64,000 bases of DNA, from the NCBI GenBank assembly GCA_012862575.1, contig BLSF01000057.1:62001-126000 (forward strand), in the 5' to 3' direction. Of this stretch, positions 36,308-47,364 are shown one piece after another; position 1 is the stretch's first letter; each line of letters opens with the position of its first letter. The translations under genes and the position numbers were made by a program. The notes under the pieces were generated by a model. The model was not told the origin of the DNA. It worked only from the letters and a program-made list of their open reading frames with translations, and did not search any database. Source of the stretch: Parietichytrium sp. I65-24A. Lineage: Eukaryota > Sar > Bigyra > Thraustochytrida > Thraustochytriidae.

Positions 36308-38584
36308 ATGGAGGACGTGGAGTCCGGCCTCCGGCGCAAAGCTGGTCGCACAGCTGGCATCCGCTCTCGCGGCGGCGGCTTGGGATGCGAAGACCCCCTG
36401 CTCGGCGATGGGCTTGGTTCATCGGATTCGCGCAAAGGCACTTCTTCCGGACGACGCAGGAGTGGGAGCAAACGGCGCAGACGTAGCCGCGCAAAGAAAG
36501 CGCTTGCCGCCGTCGCTGCGCTCATGCTGTGGTCCGCGCTTGTGATTTGGGCTTACAAGGCTCTTGCGGAGACACCCACCCGGGAGGATGGAAGCGACGG
36601 GATCGATGGCCAAGCTGATGTAAGGGACGGGGACAGAGCTTGGGAGATGGCAAGGGCTCGCCCGGCGCTGGAACAGGCTGCTGGGTTTGGAAGCATGCTC
36701 GAAGATGTGCTCGATGGCAGCCCAATGGATGGGGATGAGCACCTCGAAGCAATTCGAGCGGTTTCGCAGCAAGTAAGGGAGCACCAGGATATCCTTGCGA
36801 GGCACGAGAAGCTTACAATGGATGCCATGGGCCATCCGGGGCGCAACAATGCCGGGGCAGATGATCTGACGGATCGGCCTCCTAGTCGATGGGATTGGGT
36901 GGATACGACAGTGAAGAAATACATGATCGCGGAGGATCTGGAAGGCTACGGGAGCGAGGGCGGCGACGGCGGACCTCAGGCCGAGCTCTCACCCATTGCT
37001 GAAAAGACCGACAAGATGAGCAGTAGCTACAAAAGCCTCGTATCACTGCTACGGATTCTGAAGAGCAAAGTTAATTGGGCGAGCATGGAAGGTAGCAAGT
37101 CTCACAAGAAGGCGAAAGAAGCTGTTGTCATTGGGACCACCAGCATCATCAAGAGAGACTTCACAGCTATCTCACAAGCGTACGCGGAACTGGGGCTGCA
37201 TGTTGAGAAGGCTTCACACTTGAGTGCAGCTGTCGCCCGTGGGCGCATCGACGGGAATTTACGCTCAGTCCGGAACCGCGACTGGGGTGTGATCCTCTGT
37301 CTAAGCCTCAACACCGAGAAATGCCTTTCCGACAATGAGTTTGCCAGGCTGGAGGCGGAAAAAGGCTCCTACTCGCGAATCAATCGCTTCGCCGGCCTTC
37401 AAGAGGTCCTCTGGTCAAAGGACAAGTACTGCGAAACTGCGCAACGAAGTGGGGTGTGGCTTTCCGCATTTACGTTTCCTTGTTGGATTCTCCCCAAAGA
37501 TGATGACGCGCTCATGTCCAGAATCAGAGTCCTCTCCAGAGCTCACGAGACGACGTCATGGATAGTGAAACCCTACAAACAAGGAGGAGGAAAAGGTATT
37601 TTCGTGTTGGACACTTTAAACGAGGTGGAGACCCTCATTGATCAGAACCGGAAGGTGGTGCTCCAACCTTACTTGCACAACCCGCATCTATTGGACCAAA
37701 GAAAGTGGGACCTCAGGACCTATGTGCTCGTGACCAGTGTCACACCCGTCGCGAGGGCCTATTTGTACCATGATGGGCTTGTCCGGCTGGCTACAGAGAC
37801 ATATGACCCCGACGCTAGGCACGGAGGCAATAAGACACAATTTCTCACCAATACCTCGATCAATAAGAAGAAGGTCGCGGATGTATCACAGCTGACGTGG
37901 CCGTTTTCGAAGCTGGAAGAGACCATTGGCCCACGAAAGTTTCAACTTTTGTTCTCCAGGATACAACGTGCGCTCGGCATGTTGCTTGTGACCGCTGAAA
38001 CCGCCTTTGGCAATTTTTTCGCAAGTATTAGCCCTCAGTTCAGGTGCTCGAATTGCTATCATCTACTTGGAGTGGATCTGATTGTAAACGAGGCTTTCGA
38101 ACCGCGGGTCATCGAAGTCAACGGCGAACCAAGCATGCAACTAAGTGGTGAGGTGCAATCTCATTATGACACTACCAAAAATGCGATGCAGAAAGAAGTG
38201 GCTCGCATTGTTTTGAAGCCACTGAATAAGGTCCCAGGTAAGCTCGTTCTCGACATGCAAAAAGCGGGTCTCTCAGCAGAAGAAATTGAGTTTATTGCTA
38301 GCGATGAGCAGACAATGCTCTACTTTATGAACCTGAGAAGAGAGTATGCCAACCTCAGGCAGTTTCGACCAGTTTACCCGGACCCGCTTGTATGTACCAG
38401 TGAAGGTAGGAAAGGGATGTGGGCAGCTTTTCTGGACTATCTCGCATCGACTTCGCGCTCAAGCGTAGGAGAGACTCTTCAGGATTCCCTATCTGCAAGT
38501 GAGTGGCGCATAAAATTTCATCGTATATTAGATCGGCTTGTCTGCGCTATAAAGGACTCCACATCGCCAAGCGCCGAGCCCTAA
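36308..38584 (+). CDS. Tubulin-tyrosine-ligase-like protein with N-terminal membrane anchor
   Basis: A 758-aa protein from the first in-frame ATG (MEDVESGLRRK). The N-terminus has a very basic stretch (SGRRRSGSKRRRRSRAKK) directly before one hydrophobic segment (about residues 64-84), a type II signal-anchor pattern that would place the rest in the secretory lumen. Residues ~290-640 carry the TTL/ATP-grasp signature: WIVKPYKQGGGKGIF (~417-431), RKWDLRTYVLV, FLTNTSINKK and LLGVDLIVNE...RVIEVNGEPSMQLS (~590-615), including the Asn-Glu metal/ATP region. TTL enzymes ligate Tyr, Glu or Gly to tubulin or other proteins. The ~220 residues between anchor and ligase are unrecognised, as is the C-terminal ~120. 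Acceptor and location are open. Confidence 0.88.
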   Translation: MEDVESGLRRKAGRTAGIRSRGGGLGCEDPLLGDGLGSSDSRKGTSSGRRRSGSKRRRRSRAKKALAAVAALMLWSALVIWAYKALAETPTREDGSDGIDGQADVRDGDRAWEMARARPALEQAAGFGSMLEDVLDGSPMDGDEHLEAIRAVSQQVREHQDILARHEKLTMDAMGHPGRNNAGADDLTDRPPSRWDWVDTTVKKYMIAEDLEGYGSEGGDGGPQAELSPIAEKTDKMSSSYKSLVSLLRILKSKVNWASMEGSKSHKKAKEAVVIGTTSIIKRDFTAISQAYAELGLHVEKASHLSAAVARGRIDGNLRSVRNRDWGVILCLSLNTEKCLSDNEFARLEAEKGSYSRINRFAGLQEVLWSKDKYCETAQRSGVWLSAFTFPCWILPKDDDALMSRIRVLSRAHETTSWIVKPYKQGGGKGIFVLDTLNEVETLIDQNRKVVLQPYLHNPHLLDQRKWDLRTYVLVTSVTPVARAYLYHDGLVRLATETYDPDARHGGNKTQFLTNTSINKKKVADVSQLTWPFSKLEETIGPRKFQLLFSRIQRALGMLLVTAETAFGNFFASISPQFRCSNCYHLLGVDLIVNEAFEPRVIEVNGEPSMQLSGEVQSHYDTTKNAMQKEVARIVLKPLNKVPGKLVLDMQKAGLSAEEIEFIASDEQTMLYFMNLRREYANLRQFRPVYPDPLVCTSEGRKGMWAAFLDYLASTSRSSVGETLQDSLSASEWRIKFHRILDRLVCAIKDSTSPSAEP

Positions 38585-39089
38585 ACACGTGAACGTGTAC
38601 TACTGAATTGCCACCTTCCCTTCTCCCAACACGAGTTTTGTTTGTATATCGTTCGAAAGACTACATCCACACCGAGTGTATCTTCTCGTATATAAGCCAA
38701 CTCGGCCAGATATGTTGGAGTTTGGCATACCTGTGAAAAATAAAGTCAAAAGGAAAGGTTCCAGATAGAATATATGGTGTAAACGAGAAAAAATGATCCG
38801 TGATATTTGAAAATTCCTGCCAAATCTTCGTCAAAGTCCAGCAAGTCCTGAACATAGAGATGCAAGTAGCAAGGAGGATTGAGAGTGTATGTGTACGCGT
38901 GAAGAGATGTGTATGTGTTTGAGTATGTGTTTCGCCATCGGCAAACAAAGCCTTTGCGTTGCTTGATGGGATCAGGCGCTGGTTTGAGGAAGGTTTGGTT
39001 GGGGCTGTGGGGTATTGTGGTGTGGTGTGGAAAGAACCTTTATACAGAAAGAAGAAACCCAAAGTCGTGCGCACTTGCCCAAGAGTTTC
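38585..39089. other. Intergenic 3' region between convergent genes
   Basis: About 500 bp between the TTL-like and MAPK 3' ends. No gene recognised; a GT-rich run lies near 38885-38935. Confidence 0.5.
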
Positions 39090-40306
39090 TCACTTCTCAA
39101 GCGCGGCAATTGCCAACGTTCCTTCTTGGCGGCGCATATGCAAGGCATGTTCCGCCTCTGGGTGAAAAGCACACATCTCCTTCCAGATCAACTCTTGAAG
39201 CATTGGCTTTGACAAGCTGTCTGTCTCATTCTCAAACTCAAACTTATTCGGGCACTCTGGTTCATCCTCAGGGTTTGCCAATGAGGCCATGTATGGATGG
39301 GCGAGAGCTTCCACCACAGAAATTCTCTTGGCTGGGTTGAATACGAGCATCTTCTCCAAAAGATCCACTGCGCTGTGATTTGCACGAGGGTACATGGTCG
39401 CAAATGGCAGCCTTGGACGGAACTCGAGTCCACGCATAAACCGTTTTGCCTTCTCGGAAGTGATAAAGCCGAGGTCCTCCTCACTTGGGGTTCCAAGACG
39501 CTCATTGATCAAAGTGAGCTGATGAATGAAGTCCTCCCCAGGGAACATTGGCTTTCTTCCCAGAAGCTCGCCCAAAATACATCCCACAGACCAAACGTCG
39601 ATTGCGTAGGTGTATTCTTTGCATGAGAGCATGATCTCTGGAGCGCGATACCAGCGAGTCACAACGTACTCTGTGAGAGCGACGTCGTCCTCTTCGTTGG
39701 TGATCACTCCGCGAGCAAGACCAAAATCGCACACTTTGAGATCGCAATTGGAGTTGAGCAAAAGATTCGACGGCTTGAGATCACGGTGCAGAACTCCAGC
39801 GCTGTGCATGTACTTGAGAGATCTCAGTACTTGGTACACGAAGTACTGGACATGATCGTCAGAGAGCTTTTGCTTGGAGTAGATGATGCGGTGAAGGTCA
39901 GTCTCCATCAGGTCCGAAATGATGTATACATCCTCAAAGATGTCAAGACTAGGAGGTTTCAGAATATCTTTCAGGGAGATGACGTTCTCGTGGTTAAAGT
40001 GCCGGAGCAGTTTAATCTCGCGCAGGATGCGCTTTGCATCAATCAAGTCATCAAAAGCGCGAGGCACTTTCTTGATTGCTACCTTCTCCCCCGTCTTTTG
40101 GTCAACCGCCGACCTGAATACCAGACCCAGAGCTCCGTCAGTCCACTGCCAGCGCACCAATTCCACTTCTCCAACCCGCGCAAAACTTACACCACGATCC
40201 CATATGCTCCATGCCCGATCGGCTTGATCAGCTTGTACCGTTTGTCCACCTCAAACTTGGTCCCGCTCACGCTGAACACGTGCGTGCCAGAGAGATCGTC
40301 CCCCAT
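39090..40306 (-). CDS. ERK-type MAP kinase, two exons
   Basis: Joining exons 40191-40306 and 39090-40113 gives 1140 bases, a 379-aa kinase. Exon 1 supplies MGDDLSG...RYKLIKPIGHGAYGIV, the first part of the Gly-rich loop; exon 2 continues SAVDQKTGEKVAIKK, with the ATP-binding Lys. Other landmarks are VLHRDLKPSNLL (HRD), VCDFGLARG (DFG), the activation lip TEY in LTEYVVTRWYRAPE, DVWSVGCILGELL, and the MAP-kinase C-terminal segment to HPYM. TEY identifies the ERK class, activated by dual phosphorylation. Length fits ERK1/2-like kinases; there is no long C-terminal extension. Reading the exon-2 frame alone from its upstream ATG would replace the Gly loop with unrelated residues. CT-rich tracts (GA on the sense strand) lie upstream. 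Confidence 0.96.
40114..40190 (-). other. Spliceosomal intron of MAPK (77 bp)
   Basis: GTAAGT donor after GT of a Val codon and CAG acceptor before G, on the minus strand. Splicing regenerates the Gly-rich loop GHGAYGIVVSAVDQ. No branch site is certain; CTGAC in the intron is a candidate. Confidence 0.92.
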
Positions 40307-40443
40307 CTTCCTCCGCTTGTGATTTGGGCTTTCCGTCGTTTTCTATCTCTTTCCCAACTTCGCCCCTGCCTCTGCCTTGTGCTCGCTCCTAACCTCCTTC
40401 GCAGATACTGACCCTCTTTCCCTTGCTCGATCGGTTCTGGTTC

Positions 40444-40572
40444 TCCTCTCTCTCTCTCTCTCTCTGTCTCTGTCGCTGTCTCCCCACTATCTCTGCCTTC
40501 GCATTGCACTCTCTGTCTCTGTCTCTACTCTCTCTCTCTCAATCTCTCTCTTCTCTGTCTCTCTCTCTCTCT
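40444..40572. repeat. CT-rich low-complexity tract
   Basis: Long (CT)n and CTCTGT runs upstream of MAPK; the MAPK sense strand reads (GA)n, a composition also seen upstream of RPB6. Confidence 0.8.
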
Positions 40573-40804
40573 ATGTCTTCCTACCTCTGTGCATAGTCTC
40601 CTCTACCCATCTCCGGCCGTTCACTCCGGCACGGCGAATACACTAGGACTAACATATGCCTGACTAGGTTTCCACCCGAAGGCACTGTTAGTAGGAAAGT
40701 TACCGGGATGGCGTAGGGCTGCGGCGGGTAGTAGTGAAGTGGGTAAGAGTGGACGAAACGATCTCTGTTTGGCTTTGGCCTGGCGTATGGTAGAAGATAT
40801 TAGC

Positions 40805-40879
40805 GATATCGGTGAGAACAGCCGGGCTACGGTTACTAAATATACTATAGATATCGGTAAGAACAGCTGGACTACAGTT
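40805..40879. repeat. Imperfect direct repeat, 30-bp unit, 45-bp period
   Basis: GATATCGGTGAGAACAGC... at 40805 recurs as GATATCGGTAAGAACAGC... at 40850 with four mismatches over 30 bases. Origin unknown. Confidence 0.7.
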
Positions 40880-42072
40880 TCTGCATAGGTCAATATGTAT
40901 CAGTAGGGTCAAAATAGACTAGGGCCAGGAGTCTATCGGTGTCTATTCTCACTTAACGTAAATTGTAGGATGGGCTCGAGAGCTCGTCTGGTCCACACTG
41001 GGCCAGATATCAAATAATTAATGTAAGTTGAGAGATTGGGGTGATTGGGGCTCTGAACTTACAACTCACTCCCAGTCAATGAACAATCGAAACTAGACCT
41101 AGAAACCCTGTAAACGCAGAGTGAGATTGATGCTTAGCATTGTATGATGCGGTCCGTACTGGGTACCGAGCACTGAGTACTGGGTAAGTTGTTGTTTGGC
41201 AGGTCTATCTTTCGCCTTTCGTCCAGCCTGGTCCAGATTGGAAGCGAGCGAGTGAGGTAGTATGAAGTACACTACCAAATTGGAATAAGCTTAGTGAGAA
41301 TTCGAGCGAAGGACTTCCCTGCTTAATACTGATACCGGTAATAGTACTCGGCGCCGGGACTAATGCCGGAGTTATAAGTTTAGATTGTTTAGAGATCACC
41401 ACTAACCATCTTCAGCTTGCAGTAAGGCCAAGCAATTGAAGGTGTTCAAGGAGGTGAATGCTTATTTGGAGTGGATTTGATTTGTCAACTACCTTGCCAA
41501 GACGCCGTAGCACATAGGCTCGATTAAATCGAGAGGATATGAGAGGATAGGGACAGGGGTTGACAACTCTACTCAGTGGCAGAGACTGAGGACCCAGCCC
41601 ATTGCCGTTTTCAGGCTTCTCGGACGTTGTGTGTGAAAAGTGCGATGGTATTGCATCGCATTTTCGACTTCAGAAGAATCAGAATTCAGATGGATCTGCC
41701 GATCCGAAATTTTGGAAACTCCGGCATCCGTGTACACGACTTACTTGAATATGTACCTCATCCTGAGCTGCTCAACAGTGTTATCTAGCTTTGGGGAGCA
41801 TAGAGCGCTAATTTCGCAGATGCCGTGACATTGGGAAACAGGATCTGCACAAACTACTAGATTCTGCCGATGCAACATGCAACCAGCATCAGTTATTGCC
41901 TTGTGTGTTTGCAATTGGCCCTGTCAAAAATTGTTGCTGTCGAAAGGTCTAAACTCTTCTGAGTTCTGAATTATTCATTCAAAGTCAGGCCCGAGTCTCT
42001 CATTGCACTAAGCCTCAGCTTTGCAATCTTGCAACGGCCGTCCTCCTGGGACGAACACAACGAACACATAGA

Positions 42073-42315
42073 ATGATTCACATCGATGGCGCCGATATAC
42101 CAGACTGGGTATCGGAGGTCCGTTACAACACTGCAAGCGGCGACATGAGCGACGGCCGCGCCGCGTTGGGGGCTCAGCTGACAGTGTCAGCTGCGAGTCG
42201 GCTCACAGCCTTGGGTTGGGCCGGCCTTCGCTATCGTTCATTCATTCTCGATCAAGAGGATCATGAAAATGGCGCCGGTCTTTGGAGCTTTAATTCGTCT
42301 GCTGTTATTTTTTGA
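42073..42315 (+). CDS. Possible small protein of 80 aa, unsupported
   Basis: An ATG-initiated 80-aa frame (MIHIDGADIPDWVSEV...) inside a locally more GC-rich stretch of an otherwise AT-rich spacer. The composition is protein-like, but there is no recognisable motif. It could equally be chance or a first exon. Confidence 0.2.
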   Translation: MIHIDGADIPDWVSEVRYNTASGDMSDGRAALGAQLTVSAASRLTALGWAGLRYRSFILDQEDHENGAGLWSFNSSAVIF

Positions 42316-42734
42316 AAACTCTTCGCAATTAATTCGATGACAAGTCTTGACGATCGAAACAAATTTCGTACTAGGTACCCGCCAAATTGAAAGGATTGTA
42401 CGCCCAGTCCTGGACGCTTATTCCCTGCAACAACGGAGGAACGACCTGGCGATGGCGTGTGCAAGGAGTAATTTATGGGAAACTGTGGAAATTTGGAACT
42501 TGGCAGTGATTGAAAACAGAACACAAAATTGAACAAATTGCAACTTATCGTTTCGTTTACATGTAACGTGAGTGTACTGCACTGGCACAGTCACATAGCA
42601 ACAGACACATAACTGGAGGCCGGGAACAAATTCACTTTGAAACCACGCGACGCACTCCTCCGAGCCCTGAGAGCACTGCGTGGTGTCCCACGACGGCATG
42701 TGGAATCAGAGCGCGCAAAATTGAAGAAGAGCGA

Positions 42735-45455
42735 ATGGCGGACTCTCAGTTGCTTGACCCCATCGCAGTTTCGAGCTTGCCAAGCCCAAACCCTGTCGCA
42801 AAGTGCGGGTTGTCTCCCGGCGCACTGCAGTCTTTGCTGGACCCGATCAGCACTACTGGGTGTCCCGTTGCCCCCGTCTCTGCGGAACAGCGCCCGAAAA
42901 CCGCGACGTCTGGCACAAAAAAGAATCATGGCAAGAGTCAGACGCGGCCATCGTCTGTGCAAGCATCAAGGAGCCAGTCCAAAGCGGTTCCAGAGGATGC
43001 TGACGTAGAACGGGAACTCATCACCTCTGCGTTTCTTCGCAAGCCAACGCCTCAGAAACAATTGCTAGTTCGCGAGAGAGCAACCGAGCTCTATCACCAA
43101 TACATTGTGAAAGATCGCCGAGTCAAAGTTTTGGAGCAGCAATTGCGAGACTTGCGCACAGGCACCACGCGTAAAATCGAAGCACTTGAGGACAACAGTA
43201 GACTGAGCCCATTACCTGGGCAGACTGGGCAGCAGGGGAAGAATCGGGACTTCGAACTGATCCAATCCCGCATTGTCGAGCTTTTAGAGGAATTCAAGAG
43301 CTTTCGAGCAAACAATCCACATTCTACCGATGACAACATCAGGAACTTTCAATTAGAGCTGGAGAGGGTGGTGAGGACCACAGCAAAAGCAATCGATCGC
43401 GTTAAAAATGAGCATGAAGCTCTCCAGAAGCAACGAAGGGAGGTTCAAAAATTGGGTAAGGATAGTTTCAAATCCTCGAAACGCGCAATTGCGTTGGAAG
43501 AGGAAGTGCAACAGCTGCGAATGCAGGTGTCTCAGCTTGAAGTTGAAAGCAAAGGCAAGGATGCAGAGATCCTCAGCCAAGGACGCAGAATTGACTCGCT
43601 AATGGCGCAGAATACAAGGCTCAAGGAAGCTCATGTGCAGGTGTCTGAGGTACTTCGGCGTGGCGATCATCCCACCGACTCTCCAAGATCCGAGAAGCGA
43701 AAGGAAATTGCGTACAGGCAGGCATACTTCGTCCTAAGCGAAGACAACGTTGAACTACACAGGAGGGTGGGAGAAGCCGAACGGAGGGTGGAGTCTCTCA
43801 AAACTAGTCTTAAAGGTGCGGTGCAAGAGCTTCGGCGTTCGGATAGAAGAGCGCGATCAAATCGCCCGACGCAACTCTCATTGCGAGTACTAGAGTTAGA
43901 GAGAGCTCTTGCTGGGCAACAAAGTCCCACTGAGCGCGACGAGACTCGTGAAACTCTGAAGGGTAAGAGTGGCTCAGCCGAATCCTTCCGAAGCAAAATA
44001 TTTCCAGACGATGCGCAGAGCCTGGATCGTTTTGTCGGTCACCGACGTAGTACTCTCGCCGGGGCAGAGCTCATCAAAAATATCGGAAAGGATGGTCAAG
44101 TCATCGACATTGGCGCGCTTCCTCTGGCCTCGGATTTTCGTGACGCAAAGAACTTTGACCTGTTACTTCAAGCGAACAAGGAGGAGGAATCACGAATGCG
44201 ACTGCTGTTGGATTCCGAAGCAGACCAATCTTATAATTCAACTAAGCGCCATTTGGAGCAGATGCGCGGCCTCCTGGAAGCAATGAGTCAGCTGTATGGA
44301 AATGCTGATTCGCCTCCTACCAAAGATGGTGAAATATCTTCTTGCCGCTCGGAAGAAGATATTGTAATTTCTGTCTCTAAGCAAGGACTGAGATGCTGCG
44401 GGGCGCAGGTTCTCAAGCTTTATTTGTGGGATTCTCGGTTGAATCTTTTGTGGACAAGATGGAGGGGCTCTCGAACAAACATAGATATCGAACTGCATCG
44501 TTCTTGGCAAGAAACGGCTCACGGAGATCTCTCCGAGCAGGACTTGGTCATTCAATGTTTTCGTTCTCGGGAGGCGATTCATATCGAGCCATCCGTGATG
44601 GACGTGCAAGGACTCACCCAAAACATTTTGCTCGTGCCAGTTCTAGGTCGAGGAGGGCTTGGCCAAGAAGAGGAATTGCTCGGAGTTATCTTTGCAGCTG
44701 AAAAAATTGAAGGGAAAGGCAAAAAAAGGTCTGTGAAGGACGCCTCCACTGCTTACTTTACTGAGTTCGACGAATCGATTCTCAAAATCCTCGCTGATCA
44801 TATTGGAGTTGCAGTTCTTGCTTCCGCTCGAGAGAAGAAGAGCGAGGTGCGGGCAAGATTAGATGCTGCAATTCGTACTATTCCCTCCCTTATCCACTCA
44901 AATTTCTCAGATGCTGATGTAGACCTGATGCTCGGGGCAAAGATCGAGTCGGCTTGCAAGAGCCTTATCTTTGGAAGACAGGCGCGCACGTTCTTTTTCG
45001 ATCTGAAAAACAGAAACAAAATGTGGAGTGTTTCCCGGGGTCGAGATGGAATCTGCGCCAGAAAGTATTTCGATGTGTCCGGCGAGTCAAGTATTGCGGC
45101 AGCCTGCATCAGTCGCGGCGAGGCATTTTGCGTCAAAGATGTTTTTAGAAGTGATTATTTCAATGGAAACATTGACATCAAGACAGACTCGTATCGAGGA
45201 GGTCCGATGGTATGCGTCCCAATTCTTCTTCCGCATACATGCGACTCATTTGTATCCAAGAGTGGGTCCGACACGCAAGCAGTTCTCGGTTGTGTCCAAC
45301 TGAGTCTCAACGAAACTGCCCAGAGTAGTTCAGCTCTCGAGAACCAACTTATCGATGCCTCGCATGCCCTGAGCGAGTTCCTGGCCTTAGTCGCTTTGGA
45401 AATCGATTCCATGTGGCTCGCCAAATCGATAGGGAGTACCCTCTCTTTTGATTGA
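42735..45455 (+). CDS. Coiled-coil protein with two C-terminal GAF-like domains
   Basis: A 906-aa protein from an ATG. Residues ~1-90 are Ser/Pro-rich and probably disordered. Residues ~95-400 are dominated by heptad-like Lys/Glu/Leu helices, so a long coiled coil and dimerisation are likely. The region ~545-695 has a GAF-like fold pattern ending in FTEFDESILKILADHIGVAVL. A second such module at ~739-890 includes FFFDLKNRNKMWS, ISRGEAFCVKDVF and GGPMVCVPILL, then a helix ending LALVALEIDSM. GAF domains bind cyclic nucleotides or other small ligands; no chromophore Cys motif is evident. No catalytic domain follows, so it resembles neither a phosphodiesterase nor a histidine kinase. Function unknown; possibly a ligand-controlled scaffold. 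Confidence 0.78.
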   Translation: MADSQLLDPIAVSSLPSPNPVAKCGLSPGALQSLLDPISTTGCPVAPVSAEQRPKTATSGTKKNHGKSQTRPSSVQASRSQSKAVPEDADVERELITSAFLRKPTPQKQLLVRERATELYHQYIVKDRRVKVLEQQLRDLRTGTTRKIEALEDNSRLSPLPGQTGQQGKNRDFELIQSRIVELLEEFKSFRANNPHSTDDNIRNFQLELERVVRTTAKAIDRVKNEHEALQKQRREVQKLGKDSFKSSKRAIALEEEVQQLRMQVSQLEVESKGKDAEILSQGRRIDSLMAQNTRLKEAHVQVSEVLRRGDHPTDSPRSEKRKEIAYRQAYFVLSEDNVELHRRVGEAERRVESLKTSLKGAVQELRRSDRRARSNRPTQLSLRVLELERALAGQQSPTERDETRETLKGKSGSAESFRSKIFPDDAQSLDRFVGHRRSTLAGAELIKNIGKDGQVIDIGALPLASDFRDAKNFDLLLQANKEEESRMRLLLDSEADQSYNSTKRHLEQMRGLLEAMSQLYGNADSPPTKDGEISSCRSEEDIVISVSKQGLRCCGAQVLKLYLWDSRLNLLWTRWRGSRTNIDIELHRSWQETAHGDLSEQDLVIQCFRSREAIHIEPSVMDVQGLTQNILLVPVLGRGGLGQEEELLGVIFAAEKIEGKGKKRSVKDASTAYFTEFDESILKILADHIGVAVLASAREKKSEVRARLDAAIRTIPSLIHSNFSDADVDLMLGAKIESACKSLIFGRQARTFFFDLKNRNKMWSVSRGRDGICARKYFDVSGESSIAAACISRGEAFCVKDVFRSDYFNGNIDIKTDSYRGGPMVCVPILLPHTCDSFVSKSGSDTQAVLGCVQLSLNETAQSSSALENQLIDASHALSEFLALVALEIDSMWLAKSIGSTLSFD

Positions 45456-46663
45456 CACCAGCCAAGTGAAGTTTACCGAGCAGGCACGGCTGAATAAACG
45501 GGACGAATGAATCGTAGGCACGAGAATTGTTGTTAGATGCACTACTTTTACGGAAATGTATGGTTCATCTCATGCGTCTGCAGAAGCGTTAATCCGGACC
45601 AAGACGGGTTTGAACTCCCCTTGAATTGCACCTTCTCCTCTTGAAAGCCGTCGAGATTTATTCACCATTTCATGTATCCCCACACAGCAATGTACCTCCA
45701 AGCAGCAATTATTCTCGAATGCTCGGAAAGATCGATGAAGATGTGATACCCGACCAAGATGGTTTTCGAGATATATGTTCAGAAAGTAAGCGAAGAAAAG
45801 AAAGACTTTGTGAGTCCTTCATACTGGAACGGAGATTGGCGTGTTATATGTGGATAACTCTTGATGCATCTCGCGGAAGTGGGCTTGCACTTGACGGAGA
45901 ATGTCAAAGGGCATTGGAAGGTTGCTGCGATTGATGCTGCCAAATGTCCCGAATGGTTGTATGCGGTTCTGACCGAGCATGAGTTCTGCACTCATAAAGA
46001 ATCAACAATCAATACCGATGAGTTTAGTTTCAGAGATGAATCGGTCTATTATGGCAAGTAACAATTAATCAACCTTTTTAATTTTAGAATGCTCGAGAAG
46101 TCAATGAACACCAAAAGGAGGGTTCCTGAAGATATAACAAGTGAATCATTAAAGCCACGAACCCTGTGCTGCGGGTATTGTATCTTGCCTTCTTAATCAA
46201 ATGGCCTAAATGTTCAAATCCCCCAGCAAGTCTGGCAAATCCAATTACCGTACTAGTGGACGCTAGAGTACTCAGTAGCAAAATATGTCGGTTAGGTCAA
46301 CTGTCTGGTTACACATTTCACTAGTAGATCTGCACGTTACCATTTGCTTTCTGCACTGCATTGGAAATGATCGCACACCCAAGATCAAGTTGGAGAAAAA
46401 GAAAAAGTCAAAGCGAGTTAGAAGAGGAGAATCTTGAGTCTTCGAGAGTCTTCGAGAGTCTTCGAGACCAGAAGAATTTGGAGTTAGGAAAAGAGATATA
46501 TTTTCACGACTCAGGGATCGGGATTTACTTCTTTCCTCTCGCAGTAGTTATTATAGGGGTAGGTGATTGTTCTCCAAGGCCGTTTGTGTCCACGTTCATT
46601 GTGTTTGACTCGATTTGAAAAAAGCTTCCCGCCCTGAACTGTCTTGCTTTCAGATTTGCCGGT

Positions 46664-46689
46664 ACTCACTGTCAGTACTCAGTACCGGT
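46664..46689. repeat. Dispersed intergenic motif, copy 2
   Basis: Exact ACTCACTGTCAGTAC (46664-46678) running into ACTCAGTACC, so the long and the short forms of the motif overlap here; both lie outside genes. Confidence 0.6.
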
Positions 46690-47364
46690 ACTGTCATTGC
46701 CCCTCGACCCACGAGTCTCCTCTTGCGGGATGCCAACGACGCTGCTATGGCCAACTAAACTGTCAAGATGAGGTGACGACGACTGTGGAACAAAGCAGGT
46801 CAGCCAGTCTTCACTGTTCGACCTGGCCCTATGAGTACCAGACGAGACACCCGCCAAGGCGCCATCAATGACCATCCGGCTTCATCCAGCTCAACAAAAA
46901 TCGCATCGTGTGCGGTATTGCACAAAACGGTTTCATCCAGTCCAAACACGCTGACTAGAAATAGAAAGTACGCTCTGGGTATTCTTTCATGAAACATGAA
47001 AGCTCTTTGGTAAACCACAATTGTGTCCTTCTTTGCAGCAGCTTGACATGTGAGTGAATATAAATCCAAGGCTCATGCATGATCTCTCGGTGAAGGAACG
47101 GCACCAAGATAGCTCTGCTTTCGATGAGCTGAAAGTGAATTCTTTTTTTTTCTTTTTGCTTCTGAATTGTGCTGGTTTTTCCTACTGTAGGCGTTGCTCA
47201 CGGAAACGATGGGAAATAGCCGCTAAATTTCTGCTCTCCAGAGTCCAAGTCGCTTTCACCCACTTCTTCTTCCATGCATTGACGACGATCAAAGCCTTGA
47301 GGTTAGGCCACGGAGGACAGCGTTCTACGAGCACTGCGCAGTCACAGCCTTCAATTGACCAAGC

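Larger units (their letters stand above)
40307..42734. other. Intergenic region, divergent MAPK / GAF genes
   Basis: About 2.4 kb. It has CT-rich tracts at 40444-40465 and about 40510-40572, an imperfect 30-bp duplication of period 45 at 40805-40879, and a relative of the dispersed motif (ACTGAGTACTGGG) near 41172. A weak 80-aa frame at 42073-42315 is listed separately. No RNA gene recognised. Confidence 0.55.

Noticed and set aside
45590-45630. tRNA-like T-arm sequence (GGGTTTGAACTCCCC)
   Set aside because: No matching acceptor, D or anticodon arms could be assembled around it.
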